DNA of 64,000 bases, taken from assembly GCF_016461825.1 (NCBI RefSeq), contig NZ_JAEMNU010000022.1, forward strand, positions 82,775-146,774, in the 5' to 3' direction. Positions within the stretch are counted from its first letter, which is position 1. Each line of letters begins with the position of its first letter. The notes under the pieces were generated by a model, which did not search any database, was not told the DNA's origin, and worked only from the letters and a program-made list of their open reading frames with translations. This DNA comes from Rugamonas violacea (GTDB lineage: Bacteria; Pseudomonadota; Gammaproteobacteria; Burkholderiales; Burkholderiaceae_D). This document shows, one piece after another, positions 9,037-20,378 of this stretch. The position numbers were made by a program, and so were the translations under genes.

Positions 9037-10882
9037 CTTCGCCCTGCAGCGTCGCGCGCAAGGCGCCGCGCAGGGCGTTGCACAGCACGATCTCCTCGGC
9101 GCTTTGCAGCATGGCGCGGCTGATCACCCGCTGCCGCGCCGCCCAGGCCGGATCGTCCAGCAGCACGCCGCGCATCACGCCCGGCAGTACGCCGCAGCTC
9201 AGCGGCGGCGTGTACCAGCGGCCGTCCAGCTTGACGAACACATTGCTGCGGCCACCCTCGGTCAACTCCCCCCGCTCGTTGAAGAACAGGCTGTCGAAGG
9301 CGCCCTGCGCCTCGGCGGCGCGCCAGGCCGCGTCGTAGCGCGCCCGTTCGCTCGATTTGTGACGCAGGAACAGCTCGCCGGAGCTGGTGGCGTCGGCCGC
9401 CAGCAAGGCCCGCACCGGTTCGACCAGCGGCACCAGCGGCGCCTGTTGCACGGCGAAGGCGCCCGACTGCGTCAGCGCCAGCCGCACCCGGTGCGGCACG
9501 CCCGGCGTCAGTTCGGCGCAGGCGGCGGCCAAGTAGGCGCGCGCCGCCGCCAGGTCGCAGGCGAAGCCGAAGTAGGCGGCCGACGCGGCCAGCCGCGCCA
9601 GATGGCGCTCCTGGTGGCGCGCGCCCTGTTCGCCGCTGGCGTACAGCGTCTCGAACAATTCGAAGTCGTTCGACAGGCCGGTCAGGAAGCGCGCCTTGAG
9701 CTGGCATTCGGCGAATTCCTGCGCCGCGTCGCTGTCGTAGACGATGCCGGCGCCGACCCCCATCTCGCCGCTGCGCACGCCGTTGCGCGGCGCTTGCAGG
9801 GCCAGCGTGCGGATCGGCACGGACAGGCAGAAGTCGCCGACGGCGCCGGCCGGCGCCGGCTCGAACCAGCCGATGGCGCCGGTGTACAGGCCGCGCGGCG
9901 CCGGTTCCAGCTCGGCGATGATCTCCATCGTGCGCCGCTTCGGCGCGCCGGTGATCGAGCCGCAGGGGTAGAGCGCCTGGAAGATCTCGGCCAGCGTGGT
10001 GCCGGGCCGCAGCCGCGCCGTCACGGTCGAGGTCATCTGCAGCACGCGGCTGTAGCGGCGCACCTCGAACAGCGCCGGCACCGCGACCGAACCGGTGGCG
10101 GCGATGCGGCCGATGTCGTTGCGCAGCAGGTCGACGATCATCAAATTCTCCGCCCGGTTCTTCGGGTCGGCCGCCAGCGCCGCCGCGCGCGCGGCGTTTT
10201 CCGCCGGCCGGTTGGACGCGGCGGCCGGCGCCGTGCCCTTCATCGGCCGCGCCGTCAGCGTGCCGCCGGCGTGGCGCACGAACAGCTCGGGCGACAGCGA
10301 CAACACGGCGCTGCCGTCGTCCAGCGCGACCAGCGCGCCGTAGGGCACCGGCTGGCGCGCGCGCAGCCGGCTGTACAGCGCGAACAGCGAGCCGAAGGCG
10401 TCGAAGCGCAGCCGGTAGGTGTAGTTGACCTGGTAGGTGTCGCCCGCCTCGATGTAGCCGTGGATGCGCGCCAGCGCCGCCGCGAAGGCCGCCTGGTCGA
10501 CGTTGGCGGCGACGCCGGCGATGCCGGCCGCCTGCTCCAGCGGGAAGCTGCGCGCCGCCAGCCAGTCGCCCACTTCGGCCGGGGACAGCGACTGGCACTG
10601 CTCGAACAACAGCACCCGCGCCAGCGGCGCGCCTGGCGCCGGCCGCCGCGCGGCCGCCGCCGCCAGTTGCAGTAGCTCGCCGCCCAGCTCGTAGCTGCAC
10701 AGCGCCACGGCGTGCAGTCCGCGCGCCAGCGCCCGCTGCATCCCGTCCAGCAGCGCCGGCCAGGCGTCGATGTCGGCGCAGGCCAGTGTGCCGGCGTGGC
10801 CGGTGTACAGGCGCGAACGGCTGTGCGCCGCGCCGTCCGGGCTGGCGTCGTCGAGCAGGGCGAAGCAGGCGGCGGGGTTCAT
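8993..10882 (-). CDS. pabBC: Bifunctional aminodeoxychorismate synthase component I / class IV aminotransferase (PabB-PabC fusion)
   Basis: 629 residues. The first ~390 form a chorismate-binding domain with the motifs TARPMKGTAPA, LLRNDIGRI and GSITGAPKRRTMEIIAELE; the remainder is a PLP fold-type IV domain (LFETLYASG, RHKSSERARYD with the likely PLP lysine, GGRSNVFVKLDGRW). The fusion would convert chorismate plus glutamine-derived ammonia to aminodeoxychorismate and then release pyruvate as an ADC lyase, making p-aminobenzoate for folate. The glutaminase PabA is not in the window. The last residues (about QIWGQTPRV) are encoded by the interspersed palindrome, so the native C-terminus was probably replaced or extended by it. 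Confidence 0.9.
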   Translation of the reverse strand: MNPAACFALLDDASPDGAAHSRSRLYTGHAGTLACADIDAWPALLDGMQRALARGLHAVALCSYELGGELLQLAAAAARRPAPGAPLARVLLFEQCQSLSPAEVGDWLAARSFPLEQAAGIAGVAANVDQAAFAAALARIHGYIEAGDTYQVNYTYRLRFDAFGSLFALYSRLRARQPVPYGALVALDDGSAVLSLSPELFVRHAGGTLTARPMKGTAPAAASNRPAENAARAAALAADPKNRAENLMIVDLLRNDIGRIAATGSVAVPALFEVRRYSRVLQMTSTVTARLRPGTTLAEIFQALYPCGSITGAPKRRTMEIIAELEPAPRGLYTGAIGWFEPAPAGAVGDFCLSVPIRTLALQAPRNGVRSGEMGVGAGIVYDSDAAQEFAECQLKARFLTGLSNDFELFETLYASGEQGARHQERHLARLAASAAYFGFACDLAAARAYLAAACAELTPGVPHRVRLALTQSGAFAVQQAPLVPLVEPVRALLAADATSSGELFLRHKSSERARYDAAWRAAEAQGAFDSLFFNERGELTEGGRSNVFVKLDGRWYTPPLSCGVLPGVMRGVLLDDPAWAARQRVISRAMLQSAEEIVLCNALRGALRATLQGEENPPAQIWGQTPRV

Positions 10883-10960
10883 GCGCGGACGCGGCGCGCG
10901 GCCGCAGGGGAGGGCTGGTTCATACGGCGTTGGCGAGGTTGGCGAGGTTGGCGAGCTTGG

Positions 10961-11536
10961 TTAGGACAGCAGCAGTGCGATGTGCAGCGCGGCGTCCTGC
11001 GCCGGATTGTTCTTGAAGCCGCTCTTGGCGTAGCGGTGCCAGCGTCCCAGCACGAAGCAGACCAGCACGGCGGCGCGCGCCGCCACGTCGGCCTCGTGCG
11101 CCTGGCCCTCGGTGACGGCGATGCGCAGCGCCTGTTTCAGCGCCAGCTCGACGCGGTCGTGGAACTGGTTCATGCGCTGCTGCAGCCGCTCGTCCTCGTT
11201 GACCAGCGCGTCGCCGATCAGCACCCGCGTCATGCCCGGGTTGTTGCTGGCGAACTGCAGCAGGATGCCGACGATGTCGCGCGCCTGCTCCAAGCCGTCG
11301 CTCTGCCGCTCGTTGACCTGGTTGACCAGGCCGAACACGGTCGACTCGATGAACTCGATCAGGCCCTCGAACATCTGCGCCTTGCTGGCGAAGTGGCGAT
11401 ACAGCGCCGCCTCGGAAAACTCCAGCTTGCGCGCCAGCGCGGCGGTGGTGATTTTGTCGCCCTTGGGCTGTTCCAGCATTTCCGCCAGCGCCTGGAGGAT
11501 TTGAATCCGGCGCTGGCCCGGCGGTGTGCTTGCCAT
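10961..11536 (-). CDS. slmA: Nucleoid occlusion factor SlmA (TetR family)
   Basis: 191 residues, the usual SlmA length. The N-terminal helix-turn-helix reads KITTAALARKLEFSEAALYRHFASKAQMFEGLI; the C-terminal dimerisation domain includes GILLQFASNNPGMTRVL and LVCFVLGRWHRYAKSGF, which are characteristic of SlmA rather than other TetR proteins. SlmA binds chromosomal sites and antagonises FtsZ polymerisation over the nucleoid. It lies 78 bases downstream of the pabBC start on the same strand, and its stop is followed by three 9-bp tandem repeats (TTGGCGAGG, 10930-10956). The slmA-argB neighbourhood is common in betaproteobacteria. Confidence 0.9.
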   Translation of the reverse strand: MASTPPGQRRIQILQALAEMLEQPKGDKITTAALARKLEFSEAALYRHFASKAQMFEGLIEFIESTVFGLVNQVNERQSDGLEQARDIVGILLQFASNNPGMTRVLIGDALVNEDERLQQRMNQFHDRVELALKQALRIAVTEGQAHEADVAARAAVLVCFVLGRWHRYAKSGFKNNPAQDAALHIALLLS

Positions 11537-11584
11537 GTGATCTCGATAGGGACGATGGTGAAAAAGACAATTGAATTGCGGCGT

Positions 11585-12331
11585 TCAGCGCAAACGATGC
11601 AGGCGCGCGGGCAGCAGCCGGACAGATTTTACTTTGACATCGACGTAAGCGGGGCGATTTAGCGTCTTCAGCGGATGCGCCAGGCCGTGGATGTCGCCGC
11701 GCCGCAGGTACTGGGTGACCCAGGCGGTGCGCATGCCCAGCGCGTGGGCGCTGCGCAGGTTGGCCAGCGTGTCCTCGACCAGGATGCAGCGCCGCGCCGT
11801 CAGGCCCTGGCGGCGCATCAGCTGGCGCAGCATCAGCTTGGACGGCTTGGGCCGCATCCGGCGGTGCACCTTCATCGCCTCGACCGCGATGTGATGCGAG
11901 AAGTGGCGCTGCAGCCCGAGGTGGCGCAGCACGGCGGCCGAGTAGCGGTGCGGCGCGTTGGTGAACAGGATCTTGCGGCCGGGCAGGCTGCGCAGCAGCT
12001 TGCCCAGGCCGCGCTCGGCGCGCACCATCGAGGCCAGGTCGGCCATCTCGTGGGTGGTGCGCAGGAAGTGCTCGGCGCTGACGCCGTGGTGCTTGACCAG
12101 GCCCAGCATGGTGGCGCCGTAGCGCCGCCAGTACAGCGTGCGCGCCGCGTTGACCGCGTCCATGCCGGCCGGCGTGACGCCGTCGCCCAGCACCTCGGCG
12201 ATGTAGCGGTTCATGTTCGCCGTCAGCGCCGGGAAGATGGCGTGCGAGGCGTTGTGCAGGGTATTGTCGAGGTCGAACAGCCAGACCGGGGAGGAAGAGT
12301 TAATATTCACGAAATTCTCAGTTCTAGCCAT
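11585..12331 (-). CDS. HAD-superfamily pyrimidine 5'-nucleotidase
   Basis: About 248 residues. HAD motif I is WLFDLDNTLHNAS, motif II FTNAPHRY, the Lys region KPSKLMLRQL and motif III ILVEDTLANLRSA; the helical cap and the TNAPHRY signature fit the SDT1/YjjG-like pyrimidine 5'-nucleotidase group (dephosphorylation of pyrimidine nucleoside monophosphates). The ATG at 12331 sits only 12 bases from the divergent traB-like start and has no clear ribosome site; a GTG at 12310 behind GAGAA is an alternative. The frame continues upstream to 13327 only as antisense of the neighbour. Confidence 0.85.
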   Translation of the reverse strand: MARTENFVNINSSSPVWLFDLDNTLHNASHAIFPALTANMNRYIAEVLGDGVTPAGMDAVNAARTLYWRRYGATMLGLVKHHGVSAEHFLRTTHEMADLASMVRAERGLGKLLRSLPGRKILFTNAPHRYSAAVLRHLGLQRHFSHHIAVEAMKVHRRMRPKPSKLMLRQLMRRQGLTARRCILVEDTLANLRSAHALGMRTAWVTQYLRRGDIHGLAHPLKTLNRPAYVDVKVKSVRLLPARLHRLR

Positions 12332-12343
12332 CAAAAGGAAGCC

Positions 12344-13270
12344 ATGCGCGCAAAGATTATAGTGATGTTCTTCGGCCTGCTCTGGCTCGCCCTCGGCGCG
12401 GCCCAGGGCGCCGAGCCGGCGGCCCGGCCGGCGGCGCAGCAGCAGCCCAACCGGGGCGCGCTGTTCAAGGTGGCGCAGGGCGAACGCACACTGTACCTGT
12501 TTGGCACGATCCATGTCGGCGCCGCCGATTTTTATCCGCTCGAGGCGCGCCTGGCGGCGGCGCTGGAGCGGGCCCCCGTGCTGGCGCTGGAGATCGATCC
12601 GCTGGGCGACCAGCAGGCCGTCGCCAAGGCGCTGCAGCGGCACGGCATGCTGCCGCCGGGGGCCGGCGCCTCGGCCCGGCTGGCGCCGGCCTGGCGGCCG
12701 CGCCTGGCCCGTCTGCTGCGCCACTATGGCATTCCGCCGCAGTCGGTGGCCGGCATGAAGCCCTGGCTGCTGGCCAGCGTGCTGACGGTCAGCGAATTCG
12801 CCGCCCAGGGCTACGACGCCGGCCTGGCGGTCGACGCCCACCTGTCGCGCCTGGCCCACGGCCGTGGCCAGGCCGTCGTCGAGCTGGAGTCGGTCAACGG
12901 CCAGATGGCCCTGTTCGACCGCATGAGCGGCGCCGAGCAGCTGCGCTTCCTGGAGGAGGGCATCGTCGCCATCGAGGACCAGGAGCAGGCCGTGCAGGCG
13001 CGCCAGATCGCCGACGCCTGGCGCCACGCCGACGCCGCCGCGCTTGAGGCGTTGGCCGAGAAGGCGGCGGCCGACCGGAGCTTCTCCGGCCGCTTCGTGC
13101 AGAAGGTGCTGCTCGACGAGCGCAATCCGCTGCTGGCCGAGTCCATCGCCACATTGCTGGCGCGCGAAAACAACAGCGTGGCGGCGATCGGCATCTTGCA
13201 TCTGGTGGGGAAAAACAGCGTGCCGGAACTGCTGCGCAAACGCGGCATGGCGGTGGAGCGAATCTACTAG
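12344..13270 (+). CDS. TraB/GumN family protein with signal peptide
   Basis: 308 residues with an N-terminal signal peptide (MRAKIIVMFFGLLWLALGAAQGAE). The mature part has the TraB/GumN hallmarks: LYLFGTIHVGAADFYPL, a GMKPWLLASVL segment, and near the end VAAIGILHLVGKNSVPELL, in which the GxxH elements are the proposed metal-binding residues of this Tiki-like fold. Some relatives are metalloproteases; the function of bacterial single-domain members is unknown. The start at 12344 has AAAAGGAAG at 12333. It should act in the periplasm. Confidence 0.85.
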   Translation: MRAKIIVMFFGLLWLALGAAQGAEPAARPAAQQQPNRGALFKVAQGERTLYLFGTIHVGAADFYPLEARLAAALERAPVLALEIDPLGDQQAVAKALQRHGMLPPGAGASARLAPAWRPRLARLLRHYGIPPQSVAGMKPWLLASVLTVSEFAAQGYDAGLAVDAHLSRLAHGRGQAVVELESVNGQMALFDRMSGAEQLRFLEEGIVAIEDQEQAVQARQIADAWRHADAAALEALAEKAAADRSFSGRFVQKVLLDERNPLLAESIATLLARENNSVAAIGILHLVGKNSVPELLRKRGMAVERIY

Positions 13271-13301
13271 GGGAGGGTGCTGCGGGAGGGGTGCTGCGAA
13301 A

Positions 13302-13376
<75 letters not shown>

Positions 13377-13384
13377 ATTATTGT

Positions 13385-13429
13385 GGCGACGCGCTGCGAA
13401 AACCGGCAAATACCGCGTCGCCGTTTTTT
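13385..13429 (+). terminator. Stem-loop with T-run between argB and tRNA-Thr
   Basis: Arms GGCGACGCG (13385-13393) and CGCGTCGCC (13414-13422), followed on the plus strand by six T (13424-13429). It would stop plus-strand transcripts from the traB-like gene; the hairpin also lies just past the argB stop, so it may act in both directions. The loop is long (20 bases). Confidence 0.5.
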
Positions 13430-14352
13430 CAGTGCGAACGGATCATAGTGCCAAAAGCCTGTTCGGTCAACACCTCAAGCAATAAAGAGTGCTCAATTCG
13501 CCCGTCAATGATGTGAACCGTGTTCACGCCCGACTTGGCGGCGTCCAGCGCCGATGAAATTTTAGGCAGCATGCCGCCCGAAATCGTCCCGTCGGCGAAC
13601 ATCTCGTCGATCTCGCGGGCCGACAGGTCGGTCACCAGGTTGCCCTGCTTGTCCTGCACGCCGGCGATGTTGGTCATCATGATCAACTTCTCGGCCTTGA
13701 GGATCTCGGCGATCTTGCCGGCGACGACGTCGGCGTTGATGTTGTAGGCCTGGCCGTCCTGGCCGAAGCCGATCGGCGAAATGATCGGGATGAAGGCGTC
13801 GTCCTGCAGCGCCTTGACCACCGCCGGATTGATCGCGTCGATCTCGCCGACGAAGCCGATGTCGAGGAACTGGCCGGGGTTTTCCTTGTCCGGCATGGCC
13901 ATCTTTTTGGCGCGGATCAGGCCGCCGTCCTTGCCGGTCAGGCCCACGGCCTGGCCGCCGTAGTGGTTAATCAACATCACGATGTCCTGCTGCACTTCGC
14001 CGCCCAGCACCCACTCGACCACTTCCATGGTTTCCTCGTCGGTGATGCGCATGCCCTGCACGAAGGTGCCCTGCTTGCCGATTTTTTTCAGCGCGTTGTC
14101 GATTTGCGGACCGCCGCCGTGCACCACCACCGGGTTCATGCCCACCAATTTGAGCAAAATGACATCGCGCGCGAAGCCGTGCTTCAGGCGCTCGTCGGTC
14201 ATCGCGTTGCCGCCGTATTTGATGACAATGGTCTTGCCATGGAAATTGCGGATGTAGGGCAGGGCCTCGGCCAGAATCTGCGCCTTGATCTGCGGTGCCA
14301 CCGCTGTCAGGTCGTCAGTCATGCCTAGGTTCAGGTTAGTCAGTTGGGTCAT
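13429..14352 (-). CDS. argB: Acetylglutamate kinase
   Basis: 307 residues (an internal Met at residue 11 could also start). Amino-acid-kinase fold: [11 protein letters not shown] (ATP/Lys), [11 protein letters not shown] (N-acetylglutamate loop), [29 protein letters not shown] and the GGMLPKI segment. The enzyme phosphorylates N-acetyl-L-glutamate, the second step of arginine biosynthesis. The N-terminal helical extension before residue 30 is the type seen in hexameric, arginine-inhibited enzymes, so feedback inhibition is likely but not proven. It diverges from the sigma factor gene with 113 bases between. Confidence 0.95.
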   Translation of the reverse strand: MTQLTNLNLGMTDDLTAVAPQIKAQILAEALPYIRNFHGKTIVIKYGGNAMTDERLKHGFARDVILLKLVGMNPVVVHGGGPQIDNALKKIGKQGTFVQGMRITDEETMEVVEWVLGGEVQQDIVMLINHYGGQAVGLTGKDGGLIRAKKMAMPDKENPGQFLDIGFVGEIDAINPAVVKALQDDAFIPIISPIGFGQDGQAYNINADVVAGKIAEILKAEKLIMMTNIAGVQDKQGNLVTDLSAREIDEMFADGTISGGMLPKISSALDAAKSGVNTVHIIDGRIEHSLLLEVLTEQAFGTMIRSH

Positions 14353-14465
14353 GGCGAGTCCGAAAATGAATTTTCTGCGATTTTACAGCCTGCAGCTGTG
14401 CTCAAGTACGCATTATAGGGCCATCTTGTTGTAATTTCCCGAGCGATCAATTAGGCTCCCAGCAT

Positions 14466-15053
14466 ATGACCGCCGCCACCCCCGCCATCGACGCTCTGCA
14501 CCGCCAACTGGAGGCCATGCGGCCCCAGCTTGTCCGCTTCGCACAATTGCAATTGCGCAACGCCGCCTTGGCCGAGGACGCCGTGCAGGACGCCCTGATC
14601 GCCGTGCTGGAGAAGCCCGAGCGCTTCGCCGGCCAGTCCTCGCTGCGCACCTACGTGACCGGCATCCTCAAGTTCAAGATCATCGACAACCTGCGCGCCA
14701 CCACCCGTGAGCGGCAGATCGAGACGGCCGACGACCAGTCCGAGGACGACGCCATCGACGCCCTGTTCCACGCCGACGGCCACACCCGCGAGCAGCCGCT
14801 GGCCTGGGGCGATCCCGACCGCACGCTCGAGCAAAAGGACTTTTTCGCCGTGCTCGAGGTTTGCCTCGACAAGCTGCCGGCCAAAACGGCGCGCATTTTC
14901 ATGATGCGCGAGTGGCTCGACCTGGAAACCGAGGAAATTTGTAAGGAATTGGCGATCACCACGTCTAATGCCTGGGTACTGTTGTATCGGGCCCGCATGC
15001 GCTTGCGCGAATGCCTGGACCTGAACTGGTTCGGCAAGCGCCAGGCCGGCTAA
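14466..15053 (+). CDS. RNA polymerase sigma factor, ECF/sigma-70 family
   Basis: 195 residues. Region 2 reads LVRFAQLQLRNAALAEDAVQDALIAVLEKPERFAGQSSLRTYVTGILKFKIIDNLR; region 4 is LDKLPAKTARIFMMREWLDLETEEICKELAITTSNAWVLLYRARMRLRECL. The acidic 45-residue linker (ADDQSEDD...) between the regions and the downstream zinc anti-sigma gene fit a group of betaproteobacterial RpoE-like factors of unknown regulon. It would direct RNA polymerase to stress or envelope promoters when its partner releases it; the signal is not visible here. Confidence 0.9.
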   Translation: MTAATPAIDALHRQLEAMRPQLVRFAQLQLRNAALAEDAVQDALIAVLEKPERFAGQSSLRTYVTGILKFKIIDNLRATTRERQIETADDQSEDDAIDALFHADGHTREQPLAWGDPDRTLEQKDFFAVLEVCLDKLPAKTARIFMMREWLDLETEEICKELAITTSNAWVLLYRARMRLRECLDLNWFGKRQAG

Positions 15054-15075
15054 GCCGAGATTGGACGAAGCGACT

Positions 15076-15342
15076 ATGCAAGCACACAAAACCGGGCTTA
15101 AACCCACCTGCCGCGAAGTGCACCGCCTGGTGTCCGAAGGGCTGGACCGCAAACTGTCCGTGGTCGAGCGCATCCGCATGCGCCTGCACTTGGTGGTGTG
15201 CGACGCCTGCACCCGCTTCAACGGCCAAATGTCGCTGCTGCGCCGCGCCATGCACAGCTTCCCGCCGCTCGACGGCGAGGGCGGCGAGGGCGGCGCGGCC
15301 GAGGTCAAGTACAAGCCGCACAAGCCGCGCGGGCCGAAATGA
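15076..15342 (+). CDS. Putative zinc-finger anti-sigma factor
   Basis: 88 residues starting at the ATG at 15076, 22 bases after the sigma gene stop. It carries CREVHRLVSEGLDRKLSVVE and HLVVCDACTRF, i.e. the Cys/His-rich ZAS pattern (CxxxH near residue 13 and HxxxCxxC near residue 40), with a charged KYKPHKPRGPK tail and no membrane segment. ZAS proteins bind and inhibit their cognate ECF sigma factor, often releasing it under oxidative conditions. Cognate pairing is inferred from adjacency. Confidence 0.75.
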   Translation: MQAHKTGLKPTCREVHRLVSEGLDRKLSVVERIRMRLHLVVCDACTRFNGQMSLLRRAMHSFPPLDGEGGEGGAAEVKYKPHKPRGPK

Positions 15343-15581
15343 GCCTCTGCGCGCGCTGCGGCGCCACCTTCAGCTGCGCCATGGCCGACCCGGCGCCGGG
15401 CGCCGATCCGGCCAAACTGGCCGAACCCTGCTGGTGCACCTATCTGCCGGCGTCGCTGCCGGTGCCGGCGGTGCCCGGTAGCAGTTGCTGGTGCCCGGAC
15501 TGCCTGCGCCGCCATATCGCCGCCAGCGCCGAACCGGCCAGGACGCGGGGGAGCGCGGCGGAACCCCCACCGCAAACCTAG
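15339..15581 (+). CDS. Small cysteine-rich CWC-family protein
   Basis: 80 residues, overlapping the anti-sigma stop by four bases (ATGA). Seven cysteines occur in the pattern CARCGATFSC ... CWC ... CWCPDCL, matching the Cysteine_CWC family, which probably binds metal; no function is known. Translational coupling to a zinc anti-sigma suggests a shared metal or redox role. The stop codon TAG (15579-15581) lies inside the second interspersed palindrome, so the C-terminal ~8 residues come from the repeat flank. Confidence 0.75.
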   Translation: MSLCARCGATFSCAMADPAPGADPAKLAEPCWCTYLPASLPVPAVPGSSCWCPDCLRRHIAASAEPARTRGSAAEPPPQT

Positions 15582-15626
15582 GGTCGGACCCTCGGGTCCG
15601 ACCCTGGCTCTGCGCCGTGGGGGTTG
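15560..15626. repeat. Interspersed ~70-bp palindrome, copy 2
   Basis: Inner arms AGGGTCGGACCC (15580-15591) and GGGTCCGACCCT (15594-15605) with a 2-base loop; the outer flanks AACCCCCACCGCAAACC and GGCTCTGCGCCGTGGGGGTT pair imperfectly. It separates the CWC gene from the histidine kinase gene. Confidence 0.9.
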
Positions 15627-15738
15627 GCCGGCGTCGCCGCCGCCTTGGCGCGACGGCGCCATGGACTGCGCCGCCTTTTTGGCTCAGACTGCAGATTGAC
15701 GCGCCCGCCGTACCGAACTCCAAGCAAAAGGAAGCACC

Positions 15739-18813
<3,075 letters not shown>

Positions 18814-18820
18814 GAGAGAG

Positions 18821-19984
18821 ATGAGCATGCCACCGTTCCACACCAAACCGACCATTCTGGTGGTCGACGACACGCCGGACAATATCGACCTGCTGTGCGC
18901 CGTGCTGGAGGACGACTACCGCACCAAGATCGCCGTCAACGGCGAGCGCGCGCTGAAGATCGCCAACGGCGACAGCAAGCCCGACCTGATCCTGCTCGAC
19001 ATCATGATGCCGGGCATGAGCGGCTACGAGGTGTGCCAGCAGCTCAAGGCCAATCCGGGCACGCGCGACATCCCGGTTATCTTCGTCACCGCCATGAGCG
19101 AGACGGCCGACGAGCAGCTTGGCCTGGGCATGGGCGCGGTCGACTACATCACCAAGCCGATCTCCGCGCCGATCGTCCTGGCGCGCATCAAGACCCAGTT
19201 GTCGATGAAGCGGGTGCACGATTTTTTGCGCGACCAGAACCACTTCCTGGAAACCGAGATCGAACTGCGCACGCGCGAGATCGTCGCGCTGCAGGACGTC
19301 ACCATCCACACCATGGCCTCGCTGGCCGAGACGCGCGACAGCGAGACCGGCAACCACATCCGCCGCACCGCGCATTACGTCAAGGCGCTGGCCGAGAAGC
19401 TGCGCGGGCATCCGCGCTTCGCCGCCTTTTTGACCGACAAGACCATCGAGCTGCTGTTCAAATCGGCGCCGCTGCACGACATCGGCAAGGTCGGCATCCC
19501 CGACCGCATCCTGCTCAAGCCGGGCCGCTTCGAGCCGCACGAGATGGAGATCATGAAGACCCACACCACCTTGGGCCGCGACGCCATCCTGGCCGCCGAG
19601 CGCGAGCTGGGCATCGAGGTCGACTTCCTCAAATACGCCAAGGAGATCGCCTACGGCCATCAGGAAAAGTGGGACGGCAGCGGCTATCCCGAGGGCCTGG
19701 CCGGCGACGCCATTCCGATTTCGGCGCGGCTGATGGCGGTGGCCGACGTGTATGATGCGCTGATCAGCCGCCGCGTCTACAAGGAGGGCATGAGCCACGA
19801 CGCCGCCGTCGCCATCATCGGCGCCGGACGCGGCCAGCACTTCGATCCCGACATGGTGGACGCCTTCATGAGCTTGCAAACCGACTTCATCGCCATCGCC
19901 CACCGCTACGCCGACACCGACCACGACATGGATAAGAAACGCGAAAAACTCGAACTGTTCACCAAGGCCGCCGATGGCAATTGA
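18821..19984 (+). CDS. Response regulator with HD-GYP domain (c-di-GMP phosphodiesterase)
   Basis: 387 residues, 7 bases after the kinase stop, with GAGAGAG as ribosome site. The receiver (residues ~8-125) has phospho-acceptor Asp60 (LILLDIMMPG). The HD-GYP domain follows a coiled linker: HIRRTAHYV, catalytic His219-Asp220 (LHDIGKVGIPD), GHQEKWDGSGYPEGL (GYP at 288-290) and VADVYDAL. The family hydrolyses cyclic di-GMP. The usual HHEKWDG is HQEKWDG here, a tolerated variant at a residue next to the metal site. Phosphorylation by the upstream hybrid kinase is the likely switch. Confidence 0.92.
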   Translation: MSMPPFHTKPTILVVDDTPDNIDLLCAVLEDDYRTKIAVNGERALKIANGDSKPDLILLDIMMPGMSGYEVCQQLKANPGTRDIPVIFVTAMSETADEQLGLGMGAVDYITKPISAPIVLARIKTQLSMKRVHDFLRDQNHFLETEIELRTREIVALQDVTIHTMASLAETRDSETGNHIRRTAHYVKALAEKLRGHPRFAAFLTDKTIELLFKSAPLHDIGKVGIPDRILLKPGRFEPHEMEIMKTHTTLGRDAILAAERELGIEVDFLKYAKEIAYGHQEKWDGSGYPEGLAGDAIPISARLMAVADVYDALISRRVYKEGMSHDAAVAIIGAGRGQHFDPDMVDAFMSLQTDFIAIAHRYADTDHDMDKKREKLELFTKAADGN

Positions 19985-20258
19985 CGTCGACCTGTTGGGT
20001 TTTTTCGCCGCCGCCTGCACCACCTGCTCCTTCATTCCGCAGGTCTGGCTGGTGTGGCGCCAGCGCTACGCCGCCGGCGTTTCCAACGGCATGTACATGA
20101 TCTTCAGCTTCGGCGTTTTCCTCTGGCTGTGCTACGGCCTGATGATTTCGGCCTGGCCCATCATCATCGCCAATGCCATCACGCTGATCCTGGCGCTGTG
20201 CGTGCTGGCGATGAAGTGGCGCTTCGAGCGCGTCGCGCCCGACGACCGCAGCGTCTGA
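19974..20258 (+). CDS. SemiSWEET/PQ-loop family small membrane protein
   Basis: 94 residues with three hydrophobic helices (LLGFFAAACTTCSFIPQVWL, MYMIFSFGVFLWLCYGLM, PIIIANAITLILALCVLAM) and the PQ motif at the end of helix 1 (SFIPQV). This is the one-triple-helix-bundle form of SWEET transporters, which dimerise to carry small sugars. It overlaps the HD-GYP gene by 11 bases, so it is co-translated with a c-di-GMP phosphodiesterase; whether that link is functional is unknown. Confidence 0.88.
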   Translation: MAIDVDLLGFFAAACTTCSFIPQVWLVWRQRYAAGVSNGMYMIFSFGVFLWLCYGLMISAWPIIIANAITLILALCVLAMKWRFERVAPDDRSV

Positions 20259-20274
20259 ACACAGCGGCGCCGAC

Positions 20275-20342
20275 CAAACCCAATGGCGTGAACCTGGGGT
20301 CGGACCCGCGGGGTCCGACCCCGGCTTTGCGTTGCGGGTTTT
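20275..20342. repeat. Interspersed ~70-bp palindrome, copy 3
   Basis: Perfect inner arms GGGGTCGGACCC (20296-20307) and GGGTCCGACCCC (20311-20322), loop GCG. Outer flanks AAACCCAATGGCGTGAACC and GGCTTTGCGTTGCGGGTTTT pair imperfectly. It lies between convergent genes (SemiSWEET and the esterase), where a hairpin could also end transcription. Confidence 0.9.
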
Positions 20343-20378
20343 GCCGGCGTCTCCGGCGCCTCGGCAGACAGGCGTCGC

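Noticed and set aside
13270-13300. Short direct repeat (GGGAGGGTGCTGCG-like, two copies) after the TraB-like gene
   Set aside because: Only two imperfect copies of about 14 bases in a G-rich spacer; no structural or mobile signature.
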